Assembly (NCBI GenBank): GCA_963575745.1
Contig: CAUYUJ010002113.1
Location: 1,206,745-1,270,744 of the forward strand
Source: Prorocentrum cordatum
Lineage: Eukaryota; Sar; Dinophyceae; Prorocentrales; Prorocentraceae
Direction: 5' to 3'
Length of the DNA stretch: 64,000 bases
The notes beneath the pieces are model-generated. The model saw nothing but the letters and a program-made list of their open reading frames with translations. It searched no databases and was not told where the DNA came from. This document shows positions 1 to 10,276 of the stretch, piece by piece (the stretch's first letter is position 1; each line of letters opens with the position of its first letter). The position numbers were made by a program, and so were the translations under genes.

Positions 1-540
1 CTCGGCACAGTAGAATATAGTATGACCTACTATGCTAGTATGTGGTGATCTGCTACACTGTCGTGTTATGATAGGTTCTGCGATGAAGTGCAATGGTATG
101 GGATGCTATGCCACGGTGTCTTATGTTTTCCTCGGTTCTGGTATGTTGAGTTATGCCACCTTATGTTTTACAATGCTATGATAGGATGTGGCATGTGATG
201 CTATATCATGCTCTTTGTTGTCATGGCATTGCTATGGTACGCTCTGTCATGTTATGGCGTGTTCGTGTTATGCTATGTTATATTATTGTGTATTCGTCGC
301 TATGCTCTGCTGTCGTCGTGTGATATGTGGTGACGCTGTGTCATGATATGACATGGTATGCCAATGTGTCTTATGGTATGCTCGGTTATGTGATATTGTG
401 TTGTATTATGCCGTTTTCCGTTAGCAATGGTCTGCTCTGGTATGTTATGTGATTTGCTGGTGTCCGCTACTTTGTCATGATATTGATATGTTATGTTCTG
501 CCATGGCCTGTCATGCTCTTGCTCTGTTCTGTCATGTTCT
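1..540. repeat. Degenerate TATG/TTATG-rich low-complexity tract
   Basis: The tract is a loose repetition of 5-6 base words such as GTTATG, CTATG and CATGG on the + strand. It is less GC-rich than the rest of the window. Stop codons are frequent on the plus strand and no gene is seen. Confidence 0.6.
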
Positions 541-544
541 ATTG

Positions 545-899
545 TGCGTTCTGTCGTGTTTGTCGAGGGCGCGAGGCGGGATACCCAAGATTCTCGGGAC
601 AACTTGGGGTCTGGCGGCCGCGGTATGCAGGGTGCGTTCTGCCGTGTTTGTCGAGGGCGCGAGGCGGGATAACGGGGACACTCGGGACAACTGGGGGTCT
701 AGCGGCCGCGGTATGCAGGGTGTGTTCTGTTGTGTTTGTCGAGGGCGCGAGGAGGGATACCAAGGATTCTCGGGACAATTTGGGGTCTGGCGGCCGCGGT
801 ATGCAGGGTGCGTTCTGTCGTGTTTGTCGAGGGCGCGAGGCGGGATAACCGGGACACTCGGGACAACTTGGGGTCTAGCGGCCGCGGTATGCAGGGTGG
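545..899. repeat. 88-bp tandem repeat, about four units
   Basis: The word GCGTTCTGTCGTG and close variants recur near 545, 634, 723 and 810, a period of 88-89 bp. Each unit also carries GAGGGCGCGAGG and GCGGCCGCGGTATGCAGGG. Because 88 is not a multiple of three, the reading frame shifts from unit to unit, so the overlapping open frames here are not evidence of a gene. Confidence 0.8.
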
Positions 900-948
900 G
901 GGTGGCTGGGGGGCCTGTTCTTAAAATCTAACGACCCCAACCTGTCTG

Positions 949-1160
949 GTGGGGAAAACACTTAGTTGTGATCGTGGTTCTTTGATGTGCCCAGATGACG
1001 CCTCCGGAACGCATAGTGGACAGCGCGTCGCGAAGAGGCGCGGTGGGCCAGAACTGGCGGAGCAACACGCTGACCAAGAGTTCCCGACCGTAAAGCGATA
1101 CCGACCTCTGCTCGGACCCGGCCTCGGAGGCTCTGGTTCTTTGAGCCCACCAATCTAGCA
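949..1160 (-). other. Dispersed protein-like segment, copy 1
   Basis: On the minus strand one frame reads GRELLVSVLLRQFWPTA. Related DNA occurs near 22.5 kb (GRELLDRASLRRFW) and 47.95 kb (GRDTLDSASLRRSL), also on the minus strand. The similarity runs over about 75 bp. A second frame (VAPPVLAH versus VAPPLLAH) is conserved as well, so the coding frame is unresolved. It could be a remnant of a multicopy host gene or a non-coding repeat. Bases 1161-1317 hold nothing recognised. Confidence 0.3.
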
Positions 1161-1317
1161 TGGGAAAAACGGGCCCTCAGGGAAACGAGTCCTGGCACCT
1201 GGCGCCTTCCCCCAGGGCAATTATTTCATCCTGAGTCGTTTTCTGAAAGTCTCGGGGCCCGCGGAGGGACCCAGGAGCACTGAAACGGGGAAAAACCTCA
1301 GAACCGGTTTCCCTCAG

Positions 1318-1488
1318 TTGTCGGCGCGCACAAGGAGGTATAGAGAGAGGGTAGAAAGCTCCTTAGAAGGAGTCTGCTTCTCAGAAGACGCCGGACCTAC
1401 ATCTACAGACAAGGCCCGCACCTCCTAAGAAGCAAGGGCGCTTCTAAGAAGCCTTCCCCCTCCCCCTACCCCCGTCTGCGCGTGGCCG
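1318..1488. mobile_element. Hairpin MITE-like element, full-length empty-site copy
   Basis: Two arms rich in CTTCTTAGAAG-type palindromes flank a short loop (ACATCTACAGAC, about 1399-1410). The left arm begins near GGCGCGCACAAGG and the right arm ends near CTGCGCGTGGC. A second intact copy is at 51625-51790. A third is split by the LINE (2331-2422 and 10184-10276). This copy shows the loop uninterrupted, so it serves as the empty site. Confidence 0.75.
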
Positions 1489-1730
1489 ATTCAATACCCG
1501 TTTCCCCCTGGTGAACCAGTGCGGGGCAAGTCGGGAATCTTCGGACTCTGACCCTGCTCAATCCAGACCCCGGTCGGTCAGGCCTTGCAGGATCCTGCAA
1601 GATCCTGCGGGATCCTGCACCCAAACCCGTGTCAGTGCACCCCTGGCCCTGCAAGGCTCTGCAAGATCCGGCGATCTGACGGACACCCGTTTGCATTGAC
1701 CCCAGTCTCTAGAGGCCTCCTAGATGGGGC
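1489..1730. other. No gene seen
   Basis: GC-rich sequence with short direct repeats of CTGCAAGATC/CTGCGGGATC between about 1584 and 1672. Nothing else is recognised. Confidence 0.5.
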
Positions 1731-1934
1731 CCGAGTAGATGGGATCAGAGGATCTCGCCACATCGCCGATACATCGGCGATGCATCGCCAATTCATCGGC
1801 CATGCATCGGCCATGCACTGGCGACGTCGGCGATGCATCGGCGACGTCGGCGTGGAGAAAATCGGGCTTCACATCGAGCTGCATCGCCGATGCATCGGCG
1901 ATGCGGCGCGATCCTCCGTTCCCATCTGCTCCGA
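1731..1934. mobile_element. GCATCG palindromic element, copy 1
   Basis: The ends are inverted copies related to CCGAGCAGATGGGGTCGGAG. The interior is made of GATGCATCGGCGATGC-type palindromes. Other copies lie at 18429-18566 (decayed) and 51367-51560. It has no coding capacity and looks like a MITE. The 1935-2165 stretch that follows holds nothing recognised. Confidence 0.7.
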
Positions 1935-2165
1935 CACCATCGAGGAAGCTGAGGAAGCCCAGAGCCTCCCCAGACCCCCGAGAACATGATTTTTCTCATC
2001 ACGTCGACCCCCCGAGATCTCGACCCCTTCCCCGGGCCGGGACCGGCGTTCCGTCCCGAGTCGCTTTTTGACGGCCCCGACGTCCCGTGAGGGCCCCGAG
2101 GAGGCCGAAAATCCTGAAAAACCGCCCGCCGTGATTTCTTCATTGCACGCGTGGGGGTCTGGGCA

Positions 2166-2330
2166 GGAGGAGGAGGAGGAGGAGGAGGAGGAGGAGGAGG
2201 AGGAGGAGGAGGAAGAGGAGGGAGGAGGGAGGAGGAGGGAGGAGGGAGGAGGAGGAAGGAAGAGGAGGAGGAGGGAGGAAGGGGGAGGAGGAGGGAGGAG
2301 GGAGGAGGGAGGAGGGAGGAGGGAGGAGTT
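2166..2330. repeat. (AGG)n microsatellite, left of the nested element
   Basis: AGG/GGA repeats with GGGA interruptions run up to the left edge of the hairpin element. A second (AGG)n tract starts directly after the right half at 10277. The hairpin therefore seems to have inserted into one AGG tract. Poly-Glu and poly-Pro frames here are repeat artefacts. Confidence 0.85.
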
Positions 2331-2422
2331 GGCGGCGCGCACAAGGGGGTGGAGGGAGGGGGGAGGGCTTATTAGAAGGAGGCTGCTTCTTAGAAGGCGC
2401 CGGCCTTACATCTGTAGATAAG
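2331..2422. mobile_element. Left half of the hairpin element, interrupted by the LINE
   Basis: The left arm (GGCGGCGCGCACAAGG, then CTTCTTAGAAGG) is followed by the loop, which ends with the 14-bp LINE target duplication at 2409-2422. Joining it to the half at 10184-10276 recreates the hairpin seen intact at 1318-1488 and 51625-51790. Confidence 0.85.
2409..2422. repeat. Target-site duplication, left copy
   Basis: CATCTGTAGATAAG is repeated exactly at 10184-10197. It lies in the hairpin loop. In the empty hairpin copies the corresponding sequence occurs once. Confidence 0.9.
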
Positions 2423-2534
2423 AAGCCCCTTTGCGCTCGAGTAGCGTTGCAGGAACTGTTCTTCAAAGGGGCGCGCGCTCCTGCGAGCCAGCTTTGCGAG
2501 GCGACAAGATTCCCGCCGTCGTCCCAGAGCTAGC

Positions 2535-3742
2535 ATGGCCCCGATTGCCTCTCGCTCTGCACGCTGGAACGATGGCTGGCCATGGCAAGATCCCGATCGC
2601 TCGTTCTACCAGCACCGTGGAAACACTCCTTCGACGTGGAAGTGCTCTCAGTGCGGATGCAAGAAGAACAAGCAGCAGTGGCAGCAGTGTAAGCACTGCT
2701 GGGCCTGGCGCAGCTCGCCGTCCTTCGACATGCACCCCTCGCCGCAAGGGGTCTGGCAAGGACAGTCGCAGCAAGCAGGGCCCCAAGGTGCTCAGCCTCC
2801 TCCTGGTTCTTGGTCTGGTACGCTTCCTGTGCAGCCAGGCCCGTTGTTCCAGCAGTCAGGAGGGTCTCTTCCGCGTCCTGGAGGAGCCGTTGTGGAGTCG
2901 GCCAAGCTCTGTGAGGTCATCGCCTACATGCGCTCAGTGGGCGACACCGACGGCGTTGCCAAGTACCAGAAGATCCTGGACTCCAAGCGCGTGGTGCAGA
3001 AGGTCGAACCCCCCTCCAGCAGCAGGTGGGCAAGGCTTTCCACGACATGCGCGCCCTGGAAGGCAAGCTCAACAAAGCGGTCACTTACTTCGAGAGGCTC
3101 CAGAAAGACTTGGACGCCCAGCGCATTGTGGTGCAGTCTTGCACGGAGGAACTTTCCAAGGCTGAGCAACGTCACAAAGGACTCGTTCAGCAGCTGGCCG
3201 AGCACGTGGGTGGCGATGCTGCTGGACAACAGCAGGCGACTACACCTTCGATCCCGATCGAGGACATTCTCCAGGGCAAAGAGCTGCCTATCAACTTGGA
3301 CTCGCTGCTGGCACCTGAGGCTGAGTACGACCTCTCACCTGAGGACAAGAGAGAGGCAGAGACGCGGCTCAAGACGTTGCAGCAGTCGGTCTCTCAGCAA
3401 GTGCAGCAGCGATTTGGAGCAGCTGCTGAGCAGGCAGCTAAGTTCCGAGAGGAGCAGCAGAAGCAGTTGGAGCGCCTGGCAGGCAAGCGTCGGCGCGTCG
3501 CTGAAGGAGGTGAAGGAGCTGCAGCGGCAGAAGATGCACCAGCAGCTGACGGTGATGGCAAAGGTGCAGCAGAGCCAGAGTCGGCGCCTGGTGTCCCCGC
3601 GGGTGGTGGTGAGCCTGCTGGGCAGCCAGCTGCTGCTTCTGGAGCCGCGTCCGCGGACCATGCAGATGCCGAGGATGTCCGCGCCCGAGCCCGCCGCGCG
3701 CTTCAACAAGCCCCCCCCCCCCCTTCAGGCGCATCGGCGTGA
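2535..3742 (+). pseudogene. LINE ORF1: zinc-finger, coiled-coil protein (frameshifted)
   Basis: The product is probably the RNA-binding ORF1 protein of the LINE. The ATG at 2535 opens a frame with a RanBP2-like zinc finger at residues 35-55 (Trp35, Cys37, Cys40, Cys52, Cys55; CSQCGCKK then CKHC). After Val-Glu-Pro at about 3006-3012 the frame is lost in a six-C run (3009-3014) and homology-like sequence resumes in the +2 frame from about 3017. There a Gln/Glu/Lys-rich stretch (LEGKLNKAVTYFERLQKDL and onward) predicts coiled coil to about 3500, followed by an Ala/Gly/Glu-rich tail ending at 3742 after a 13-C run (3711-3723). Function is inferred from position and the zinc finger. Confidence 0.65.
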
Positions 3743-3919
3743 AGGGGGATACGATTTCAGCAACCACATGCTCCTCAGTTTCGTTCTGGACATGCTGACC
3801 TGACCGCCTCGCCAGGCCCAGCTGCCAACATTCTTTTTCAGTCGGACCAGGGCCTTGCTGGCCCGACCTGCTTTTGGAATCCTCCTTGCGAGCCTCATCA
3901 CTCGGAGGACCCAGCGGCG
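3743..3919 (+). other. Spacer between LINE ORF1 and ORF2
   Basis: This sequence separates the two LINE frames. The ORF1 reading could extend to 3803 in another frame if the 13-C run at 3711-3723 is miscounted. No start signal beyond the ATG at 3920 is evident. Confidence 0.4.
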
Positions 3920-6124
3920 GTGCCCCCCGCCCCTCGTCCCCGCGCTGCGCCCGCAGCGGCGTTGAAACACGGCCTTGAGAAGAGCAGGGCCGCCGCGAAC
4001 CCTGCTCTTTTTTGCGCAGACAAGTCTAACGCTTATTCTGTGGCCTCTCGGCCGTTCCCCCGTCGCCCCCCTCCTGACATGAACGGCGTGTCGCGGCCTA
4101 CAAATCGGTTCCGTGGCTGGTTAGGGGCTGCGCGCCACGCGCTCTGGAGGGCTGCGCGAATTTTGAATGGAGGACGGACGACCCACACTTCCCTGCTAGC
4201 TGACTCCCCTTGTAAGCTGGCCAGTTTTGGACACAGATCCCATTTTTACCCCGTCCTGGGCTTTCCAGGCGCGGGCAGCCCTGTGGAGATGGTGCCTGGC
4301 CCCAGGATCTCTCCCCCTCCTCTTCCGTGCCTCTCTCCTCCTTCTCCTGGCCAGGTCCAGGGGCCTGACGGGCTGAGCTCGGTGCAACTGTTGATTCGAA
4401 GTATGAATGTGAACTCGTGGGGCACGCTCAAGAAGCTTTTGCCTGACACGCCTGCCAACGTCGTGTTGGTGCAGGAGCATCGTCTGCTCCGCGCTGAGAA
4501 GCTTTACGCGGCACCTCAGCGGTGTGCTCGAAATGGTTGGAAGTCTCTCTGGTGCCCCGCCTGCGAGACCGACTCCGACACCTCAGGAGGTGTCGCCGTG
4601 CTTGTTCGTGATTGGCTCGGCCTCATTGCTCCTGCGGAAGGGTTTGTTGCTTCCAAAGGCCACGCGATGGTGGCCGATGTTCAGGTCCCAGGGGGCCTCA
4701 CTTTCAGGATTGGGAGCGTTTATTTGCACAACAGTGAGGGCCTGTCGGAGCGAAACTTGGAAGTGTTGGCCTCCTTAGGGGCGAGATGCTCGGGGTTCCC
4801 TGGATCGTTCGTGTTGGGAGGGGATTTCAACCTTCCCCCCTCGAACCTTGCCGCTTCCAAGTTTGTCTCTGAATTGCAGGGCCAGCTGATAGATCCAGAC
4901 GGCTGCACCTTCTTTGGGGATGGAGCCCCATCCAAGATTGACTTTTTTGTGTGCAGTGGCGGCCTTGGAAAGGCGGCTGCTTCTTGTGAAGTTGTTATGG
5001 GCACGGAACTGAGCCCGCACCGTCCTGTCGATCTCAAGTTCCACCCTGCGCCTGCTTCGTTGAAAGCCTTAAGTTTCCGAAAGCCTCCCCCGCCCCCCTC
5101 GGATCCCGTGTTTGGCCCCAAGCCCCAGCAGCAGGATTGGAATCAGGTTCTGGACATGGCCCAGGAGGGCCTTCGAGAGGTTGAACGCGGGAATGGTACT
5201 CGGGCGGCGAGTCTCCTCACCCTAGGCTACGGTGCCTGGGCTGACGTTGCGGAAGCGGAGCTGGTTCCCCTCTTAGGTGTCGACCTGATCAGGAAGGGGG
5301 CGAGGAGTGCGGGGCCGCAGCTCATGTGGAGATCGGTGGTGGGACGGGACAGCAAGCCAAGGTATCCTGCCCACAGGGCCATCAAGTGGCTGGGGGCCCA
5401 GTTTCGTAGTCTGGTCTCACTGCACAGGGACAACCGAGGTTTGTCTGCGCAGGCACAGGCCATCCATGCTTCTTTTCTTTGCTGGCCTGCCTCTGTCTCT
5501 TGCCACGCGAAGGAGTACCAGAGCTCATTCGATTGTATCAGGCGCTTCATTCAACAGCATTCCTCATCCCAATGGACGGTGGAGGTGATAGCTCTTGGCG
5601 AGGCGCAGCTTGAGGGTCTCAAGACGACCCTGGTCGAGGCGGACTCGCGGTATAGAGCCAGGTCCAATGCGGATTGGCGCCCCTGGTTGACCGCTGGCCT
5701 GGACAAGGGGGCCAAAAGGGTCCACATCATCACCCAAGACCCTTCGCCCTGGAGGCCGACGACGACGTTTGCGGCGGATGGCTCGGTGGTGGCTGACCCG
5801 CTGTCCTTGCTCGCTAAAGAAAGAGACAAGTTCAGCAGTTTCTGGGGCCAGGCCTCTGGAGAGGTCAAGAGTGTGACGCTTGTTCAAGCGCTTCCTCGGG
5901 CCACTCCTGACAAGCTTCGAGCCGTGTCCAAGCGATACAAGGCGGGCTCGGCTGTCACTTATGACGGTTTTGACTGCAGGCACGCCCACTTGCTTTGCGA
6001 CGGCGGTCTCACTGCTGTGGCCATGCTTTTTGAGTTGATGGAGTCGGTTGGAGTGCTGCCTCGACAGGTTTCTGCTGTCTTGATCGCCCTCCTCAGCAAG
6101 CCGACAGGCGGCTTCAGGCCGATA
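3920..6124 (+). pseudogene. LINE ORF2, part 1: AP-like endonuclease and start of RT
   Basis: This encodes the nicking endonuclease expected to start target-primed reverse transcription. The exonuclease-endonuclease-phosphatase domain lies at about 4390-5040. Visible catalytic-type motifs are MNVNSW (4403), VLVQEHR with Glu at 4475 (residue 186), GGDFN with Asp at 4823 (residue 302) and SPHRPVDL with His at 5018 (residue 367). A linker follows, then the N-terminal RT region (RATPDKLRAVSKRYKAG, then ALLSKPTGGFRPIG). The frame breaks in the five-G run at 6125-6129. An ATG at 4080 is an alternative start, and the first 150 codons have no recognised domain. Confidence 0.8.
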
Positions 6125-6128
6125 GGGG

Positions 6129-7772
6129 GTGTTTTGCTCCTGGTACAGGGTGTGGGGTCGTCTCAGGCGGCCCCGCGCCCTGGACTGGGAGCGACAACGC
6201 CCCCGTCGGTACTGGGCCGCAGGGGCTTTCAGAGGAGCGTCTGATGTGGTGTGGCGCCAGTCAGTCCGAGCTGAGTCAGGCACGGCTCGGAAGCTGTGCC
6301 AGCGATTTTTTTATGACATGCTCAAATAGTATGAAACGATCAACTTGGATATGCTGGAAGATCGATGTCGTCGTCATAACTTTCCTGAAGTCATCACTCG
6401 GTTGTCGATCCATGCTTGCAGGTGCGGCCGTTTCATCTCTGTTGCTGGCGTGCTGGACGGTCCCTTTTTCGTGATCAATGGTGTTGTTGCTGGATGCAGC
6501 TTTGCGACATCGCACATCCGAGTTTTCGCGATGGATGCGTTTGACCAGCTCCCTCGGCACAAACAGTTAGAGTTCGATGCGTACATCGATGACACGGGTG
6601 TTTCGAGCACGGGCAGTCACAAGCAAGTCGTCCATCATACCTCTTCGACCTCTATCATGCTACATCATGTCATCACCAATGACATGGGTTGCCAGCTGTC
6701 TCTTGATAAAGTTTGCACGGTTGCCTCCAGCAAGAAGCTGGCTAGTGACTTAGCCATCTCTCTTGGTCAGTTAGGGGGTAGAGTGCGCGATTCCACTGTC
6801 AACCTGGGCGTTGATTTTTGCGCGGGCCGATCGGCCCGAGCTTCGGGCAGGAACTCTAAGATGAAAGCTAGAGCTGCTCTCATGTGTCGCAAAGCTAGGC
6901 GGCTCAAGAAGCAGTCGGAGCATGTTGGTCGAGCGGCCCTCAGGATCTTCGCGGCTGGCCCCCTCGCTGGAGGGGCCTGCGGAGCGGAGATCCTGGGGGT
7001 CAGCGACCAACAGCTTCTCTTGATGAGACGCCAAGCTTTTTCGACCGTGCGCCCTTTCGCCAAGAGCCGCTCTCTCACTGCTGTCAGCATTCTCTCGGAG
7101 GATCCCTGCTGGAGATCGGCCAGTGCCCCGATACTTCGATGGAGTAAAGAGATATGGATCACTCACACGAGGATATTTGATGGCTCCCTCTCCTTCGAAG
7201 ACCTTCGGTCTGCGTGGAATGCCGTGTTCTCGCTGGATAGGGTCACGTGGCCCACGGTCAAGGGACCGCTCTCTGCTCTCAGGCTTTCCTTGCTCCGTCT
7301 TGGGTGGATGACGACCAACTTCATGACTGTGGTGGACGATAGGGGTTATCAGATTTCCCTGGGCCTCACCTCCCCCAAGTTGCTCGAAACGCTTTGCAAG
7401 GGCGCTTTTTTGAGAAGTCTGGAGCGGGACTTGGGAGGTAAGTGGGATGTTGGGAAGCGCTTGTGTTTGGATATCCCCAAGTCTGCATGCTCTTCCAAGA
7501 AGTTTACCCCAGCCCAGCTAGGTTGGATTCGTGCGTGCACCAGCTGCGCCATATGGACAGCGGATCGTGCTCTCAGTGCAGGATGCGACGTGGACCCGCT
7601 TTGCCCCGGGTGTCGGGCCGCCCCCGACTCCATCGCCCACAGGCTGTGGAGCTGCCTTGACGAGGAGGTCTCAGAGTTGAGAGCTCAGTTGGCCCCCGCC
7701 TCTGTTGCTGCTGACGCCCTAGCGGCCCTGTCAACTGAGGCCATCTGTGCGGATATATGCCTATACACTCGA
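6129..7772 (+). pseudogene. LINE ORF2, part 2: reverse transcriptase and zinc knuckle
   Basis: This is the RNA-dependent DNA polymerase core. After the 6125-6129 frameshift the frame carries WYRVWGRLRRP and WAAGAFRGASDVVWRQS, then motif A (FYDMLK). An in-frame TAG at 6327-6329 sits directly before YETINLDMLEDR. Motif B is represented by GVVAGCSFATSHIR and motif C by AYIDD (Asp codons 6588 and 6591). Downstream, CPGCRAAPDSIAHRLWSC (about 7602-7655) fits the C-x2-C-x8-H-x4-C motif common after LINE RT domains. The frame shifts again in GGGG at 7773-7776. The active-site residues are intact although the reading frame is broken. Confidence 0.85.
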
Positions 7773-7776
7773 GGGG

Positions 7777-8590
7777 CTTTCGCCCATCCCCGCCGACTGG
7801 CTCCCAAGGCCAGCTCAAGAGGGAACGAACTCCCTTCAGTACATTTGGTACTGCAAAGAGCTCATCAGCCCTGAGGGCCCTAGGGCCCCCGCCAATGGAG
7901 AAATGTGGGGTCACCTCTTCATTGACGGGTCCTGCCAGCGCCACCCCATTAGAGAGCTCTCGAGGGCCTCTTGGGCTGTCTCAATGAATTCGGACGATGG
8001 GGAGTGCCTTGGAGAGGTTCGAGGCCCTGTCTGGGCCCACTACCCTCAGACCCCACAGGCCGCTGAATTCTCAGCTAGGTGTGCGGTTGCCCAATTTATG
8101 ATTTTTCATTCGGTCCTCTACTCCGATTGCGCCAATGTTGCGCATCAGAGCGGGCTCCCCGAGACGGAAAGATACTCGGGGAAGCGCACTTATTCGGGCA
8201 TGATCCTGCAGGCCAGCTCCTGTGAAGGCCAGCTTGTAGAAGACATCGTGAAGGTCAAGGCTCATCTCAGTCTGGAAGAGGAGGGCCTTTCTGCTCGTGA
8301 GAGGCTTCTCCGCAAAAGGGACTCAGATGCTGACATTGGGGCCAAGCACGGCCTTTTGCTCCACCCGTCTGCCCCTGAGGAGATGGAAGAAGTGACTCGT
8401 CTGGTGGATGCGGCCCGTGCGTATTGCATTCTAGCTGCCAACCTTCTGCCGCTCTGGCCGAAGTTGCCCCTCGATGTGCCGCGCACCCCACCTGAGCTCG
8501 CCCCCTCTTCGAGCCCCCCCCCCGCCCTCGTGCCTCACAAGTGGGAGCGATGGAGCGACATTTGGAGGTGTGCTGTCTGTCTACTGGGTC
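7777..8590 (+). pseudogene. LINE ORF2, part 3: RNase H domain
   Basis: This domain would remove the RNA template after first-strand synthesis. It is read in the third frame relative to the RT part. FIDGS (Asp at 7924), QAAEFSAR (Glu at 8065), YSDCANV (Asp at 8125) and DSDADIGAK (Asp at 8326/8332) match the DEDD order of type I RNase H. A Pro-rich linker and HKWERWSDIWRCAVC close the segment, and the frame is then lost between about 8585 and 8640. RNase H in a LINE points to the I-type lineage. Confidence 0.8.
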
Positions 8591-9184
8591 GCCGCGGGGC
8601 AGGGAGTTGCCCGCCTCCAGGGCGATGTGGCTTTTTCCAAGTTGCATGCTGCCAAGCAGCAAGCGTTGGACCACCGCACGGTGGGTTTCGATTGCTCCGA
8701 CGGCTCGGTCCTGTTCATTTGCCTACGTTGCAAGTGCTACTCTTCAGGGGCCTCAGTCAGAGGCCTTGGAGGAAACTGTGCTCCCCCGCCGTCGCGTGCA
8801 GCTAGATATGGTTGGCGATATCTGCTTCGCGGTGACCACCCTCACTACTCCAAGAGGAAAGAACGGGTCACAGTCGACCTTGACAACTGCATGGCCTGTT
8901 TCGACTCGTATGTCTTTGAGGGCGTCGATAGACCGTCTGGAGTGGGTGGGGACTCGGTGGGTGAGACTGACGGGGGGAAAGAGGAGTGCGTGCACCGTCC
9001 TTGCGATGGCAAGGACGATCTGTCTGCTGCAGCAAGTTCCTCCCTTCGAGAGGGGCCCATATGCGTGCGGAGTCGGCTAGAGGCCGAAGAGGACGCAGCC
9101 CCGCAGCCTCCCTCTCAGGGACCACTTCTAACGCCTTTCTTCCTGGCGAGACGCCGCCAGGACGAGTCGGACAGCTCAGATTGA
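8591..9184 (+). pseudogene. LINE ORF2, part 4: cysteine-rich C-terminal tail
   Basis: In the next frame the sequence reads FSKLHAAKQQALDH, then ICLRCKCYSSG, GLGGNC and LRGDHPHYSKRKE. This looks like a C-x2-C...C...HP zinc-binding tail, which I recall from other dinoflagellate LINE ORF2 proteins. A Ser/Glu/Pro-rich end follows and the stop is at about 9184. Assignment rests on position after RNase H and on the cysteine spacing. Confidence 0.5.
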
Positions 9185-9537
9185 TTTCTCTGTGGCGCAG
9201 GGCCGCCATTCCGTCTTCGTATAGTTTGCACGGCCCGATGCGACTGACCCCTTTGGCAGGCATCCGTGCTTAACCCCACATCTGGGGCAAGTCCGTCGGT
9301 CGTCCTGGCGCTGGCTGCACCAAGGGCTGCGGGCTCGTCGTCCTTTTGTGGGTGGTCGAGTTTTCCCTGTGGCGAGGGTACGCCTTCTTTTTTCTCTCTT
9401 CTGCACGGCCCGATGCGACTGACCCTTTTGGCAGGCATCCGTGCGTTACCCCACATCCGGGGCGAGTCCGTCGGTCGTCCTGGCGCTGGCTGCACCAGGG
9501 GCTGCGGGCTCGTCGTCCTTTTGGTGGGTGGTCGAAT
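9185..9537 (+). repeat. 176-bp direct repeat in the LINE 3' region, two units
   Basis: GCACGGCCCGATGCGACTGA occurs at 9228 and again at 9404, each time followed by GGCAGGCATCCGTGC and by GTCCGTCGGTCGTCC. The second unit is diverged by substitutions and small indels. It lies in the 3' untranslated part of the LINE. Confidence 0.85.
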
Positions 9538-10183
9538 ATGTTCTTTGGCTGTTTGTTCGCTCTCTCGTTGCGTGTGCGTCGTCGTGCACGAGTGTCAGGC
9601 ACCCCATCTCTGGGGGAAGGTACGCGCACATCTTGGGTGCACCTCTTCTTGTTCCGAGCACGGGGATGACTCCATCCTGACCGTGGCTCGGCTGGTGTTG
9701 CTGTGGCCTTGAGCGTAGGTTCAGGGCCCCAACATCCCCTCTTTTGGCGTTGGGCGTGCTTCTCGTGCGTGTGTGCGTTGCGCGTCCCACGGTCTCTGCC
9801 CTCCGCGACTTGGTGCCATCGCGGCCCTCGTGGCAGGGCGCTGTCTCGTCCGTTGTCCCTCTTGCACAGCCGAAGGCAGTCGGCACGAGACAGCGTTCCA
9901 GTTGCAGTTTCCCTGCTGCTGGATGTTTTTGCGCTTGCAGCTCGGGGTCTCCGCGGTCACGTGTGCCTGCCCCTTCTCTTAGAGATGTTGTGGCAGGTGC
10001 ACATAGTGCTTGGGCACCGTCGTGTGGCCTTGGCCTCGAGCTGACCCTTTGGCGCTGATTGGAAGAGGTCTCAGGCGACTGTGTCTAACTTTGGCACAGT
10101 TGTCTGCCTCTGTCCTCACAGCTTGCAGGTCCCGCCCTGCCAGCTGGTTGCACTATGCGGTGGATCTGTAGAGGTCAAAAAAT
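9538..10183 (+). other. Remainder of the LINE 3' region
   Basis: No domain or conserved frame is seen. It ends in GAGGTCAAAAAAT directly before the right target-site duplication, consistent with a LINE 3' terminus with a very short A-rich tail. Confidence 0.7.
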
Positions 10184-10276
10184 CATCTGTAGATAAGGCC
10201 CGCGCCTTCTAAGAAGCAGGGGTGCTTCTAAGAAGACCTTCCCCCTCCCCCCACTCCCCTCTGCGCGTGGCTGAAG
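10184..10276. mobile_element. Right half of the hairpin element plus right target-site duplication
   Basis: CATCTGTAGATAAG at 10184-10197 repeats 2409-2422 exactly and is followed by the right hairpin arm (GCGCCTTCTAAGAAGC, then CTTCTAAGAAG and CTGCGCGTGGC). It completes the hairpin begun at 2331. Confidence 0.85.

Larger units (their letters stand above)
2423..10183 (+). mobile_element. LINE (non-LTR) retrotransposon, full length but decayed
   Basis: The 7.76-kb element is bounded by exact 14-bp direct repeats. It has a 5' leader of about 110 bp, ORF1 with a zinc finger and coiled coil, and a long ORF2 with AP-like endonuclease, reverse transcriptase, zinc-knuckle-like motif, RNase H and a cysteine-rich tail. 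A 1-kb 3' region ends in a short A-rich tail (TCAAAAAAT). The domain order (EN-RT-RNase H) resembles I/jockey-group LINEs. At least four frameshifts and one internal stop show that this copy cannot make its proteins as read. The frameshifts fall mostly in C or G runs, so some could be sequencing errors. Confidence 0.9.

Noticed and set aside
545-900. CRISPR-like regular repeats at the window start
   Set aside because: The 88-bp units are contiguous with no unique spacers, and the host is eukaryotic.
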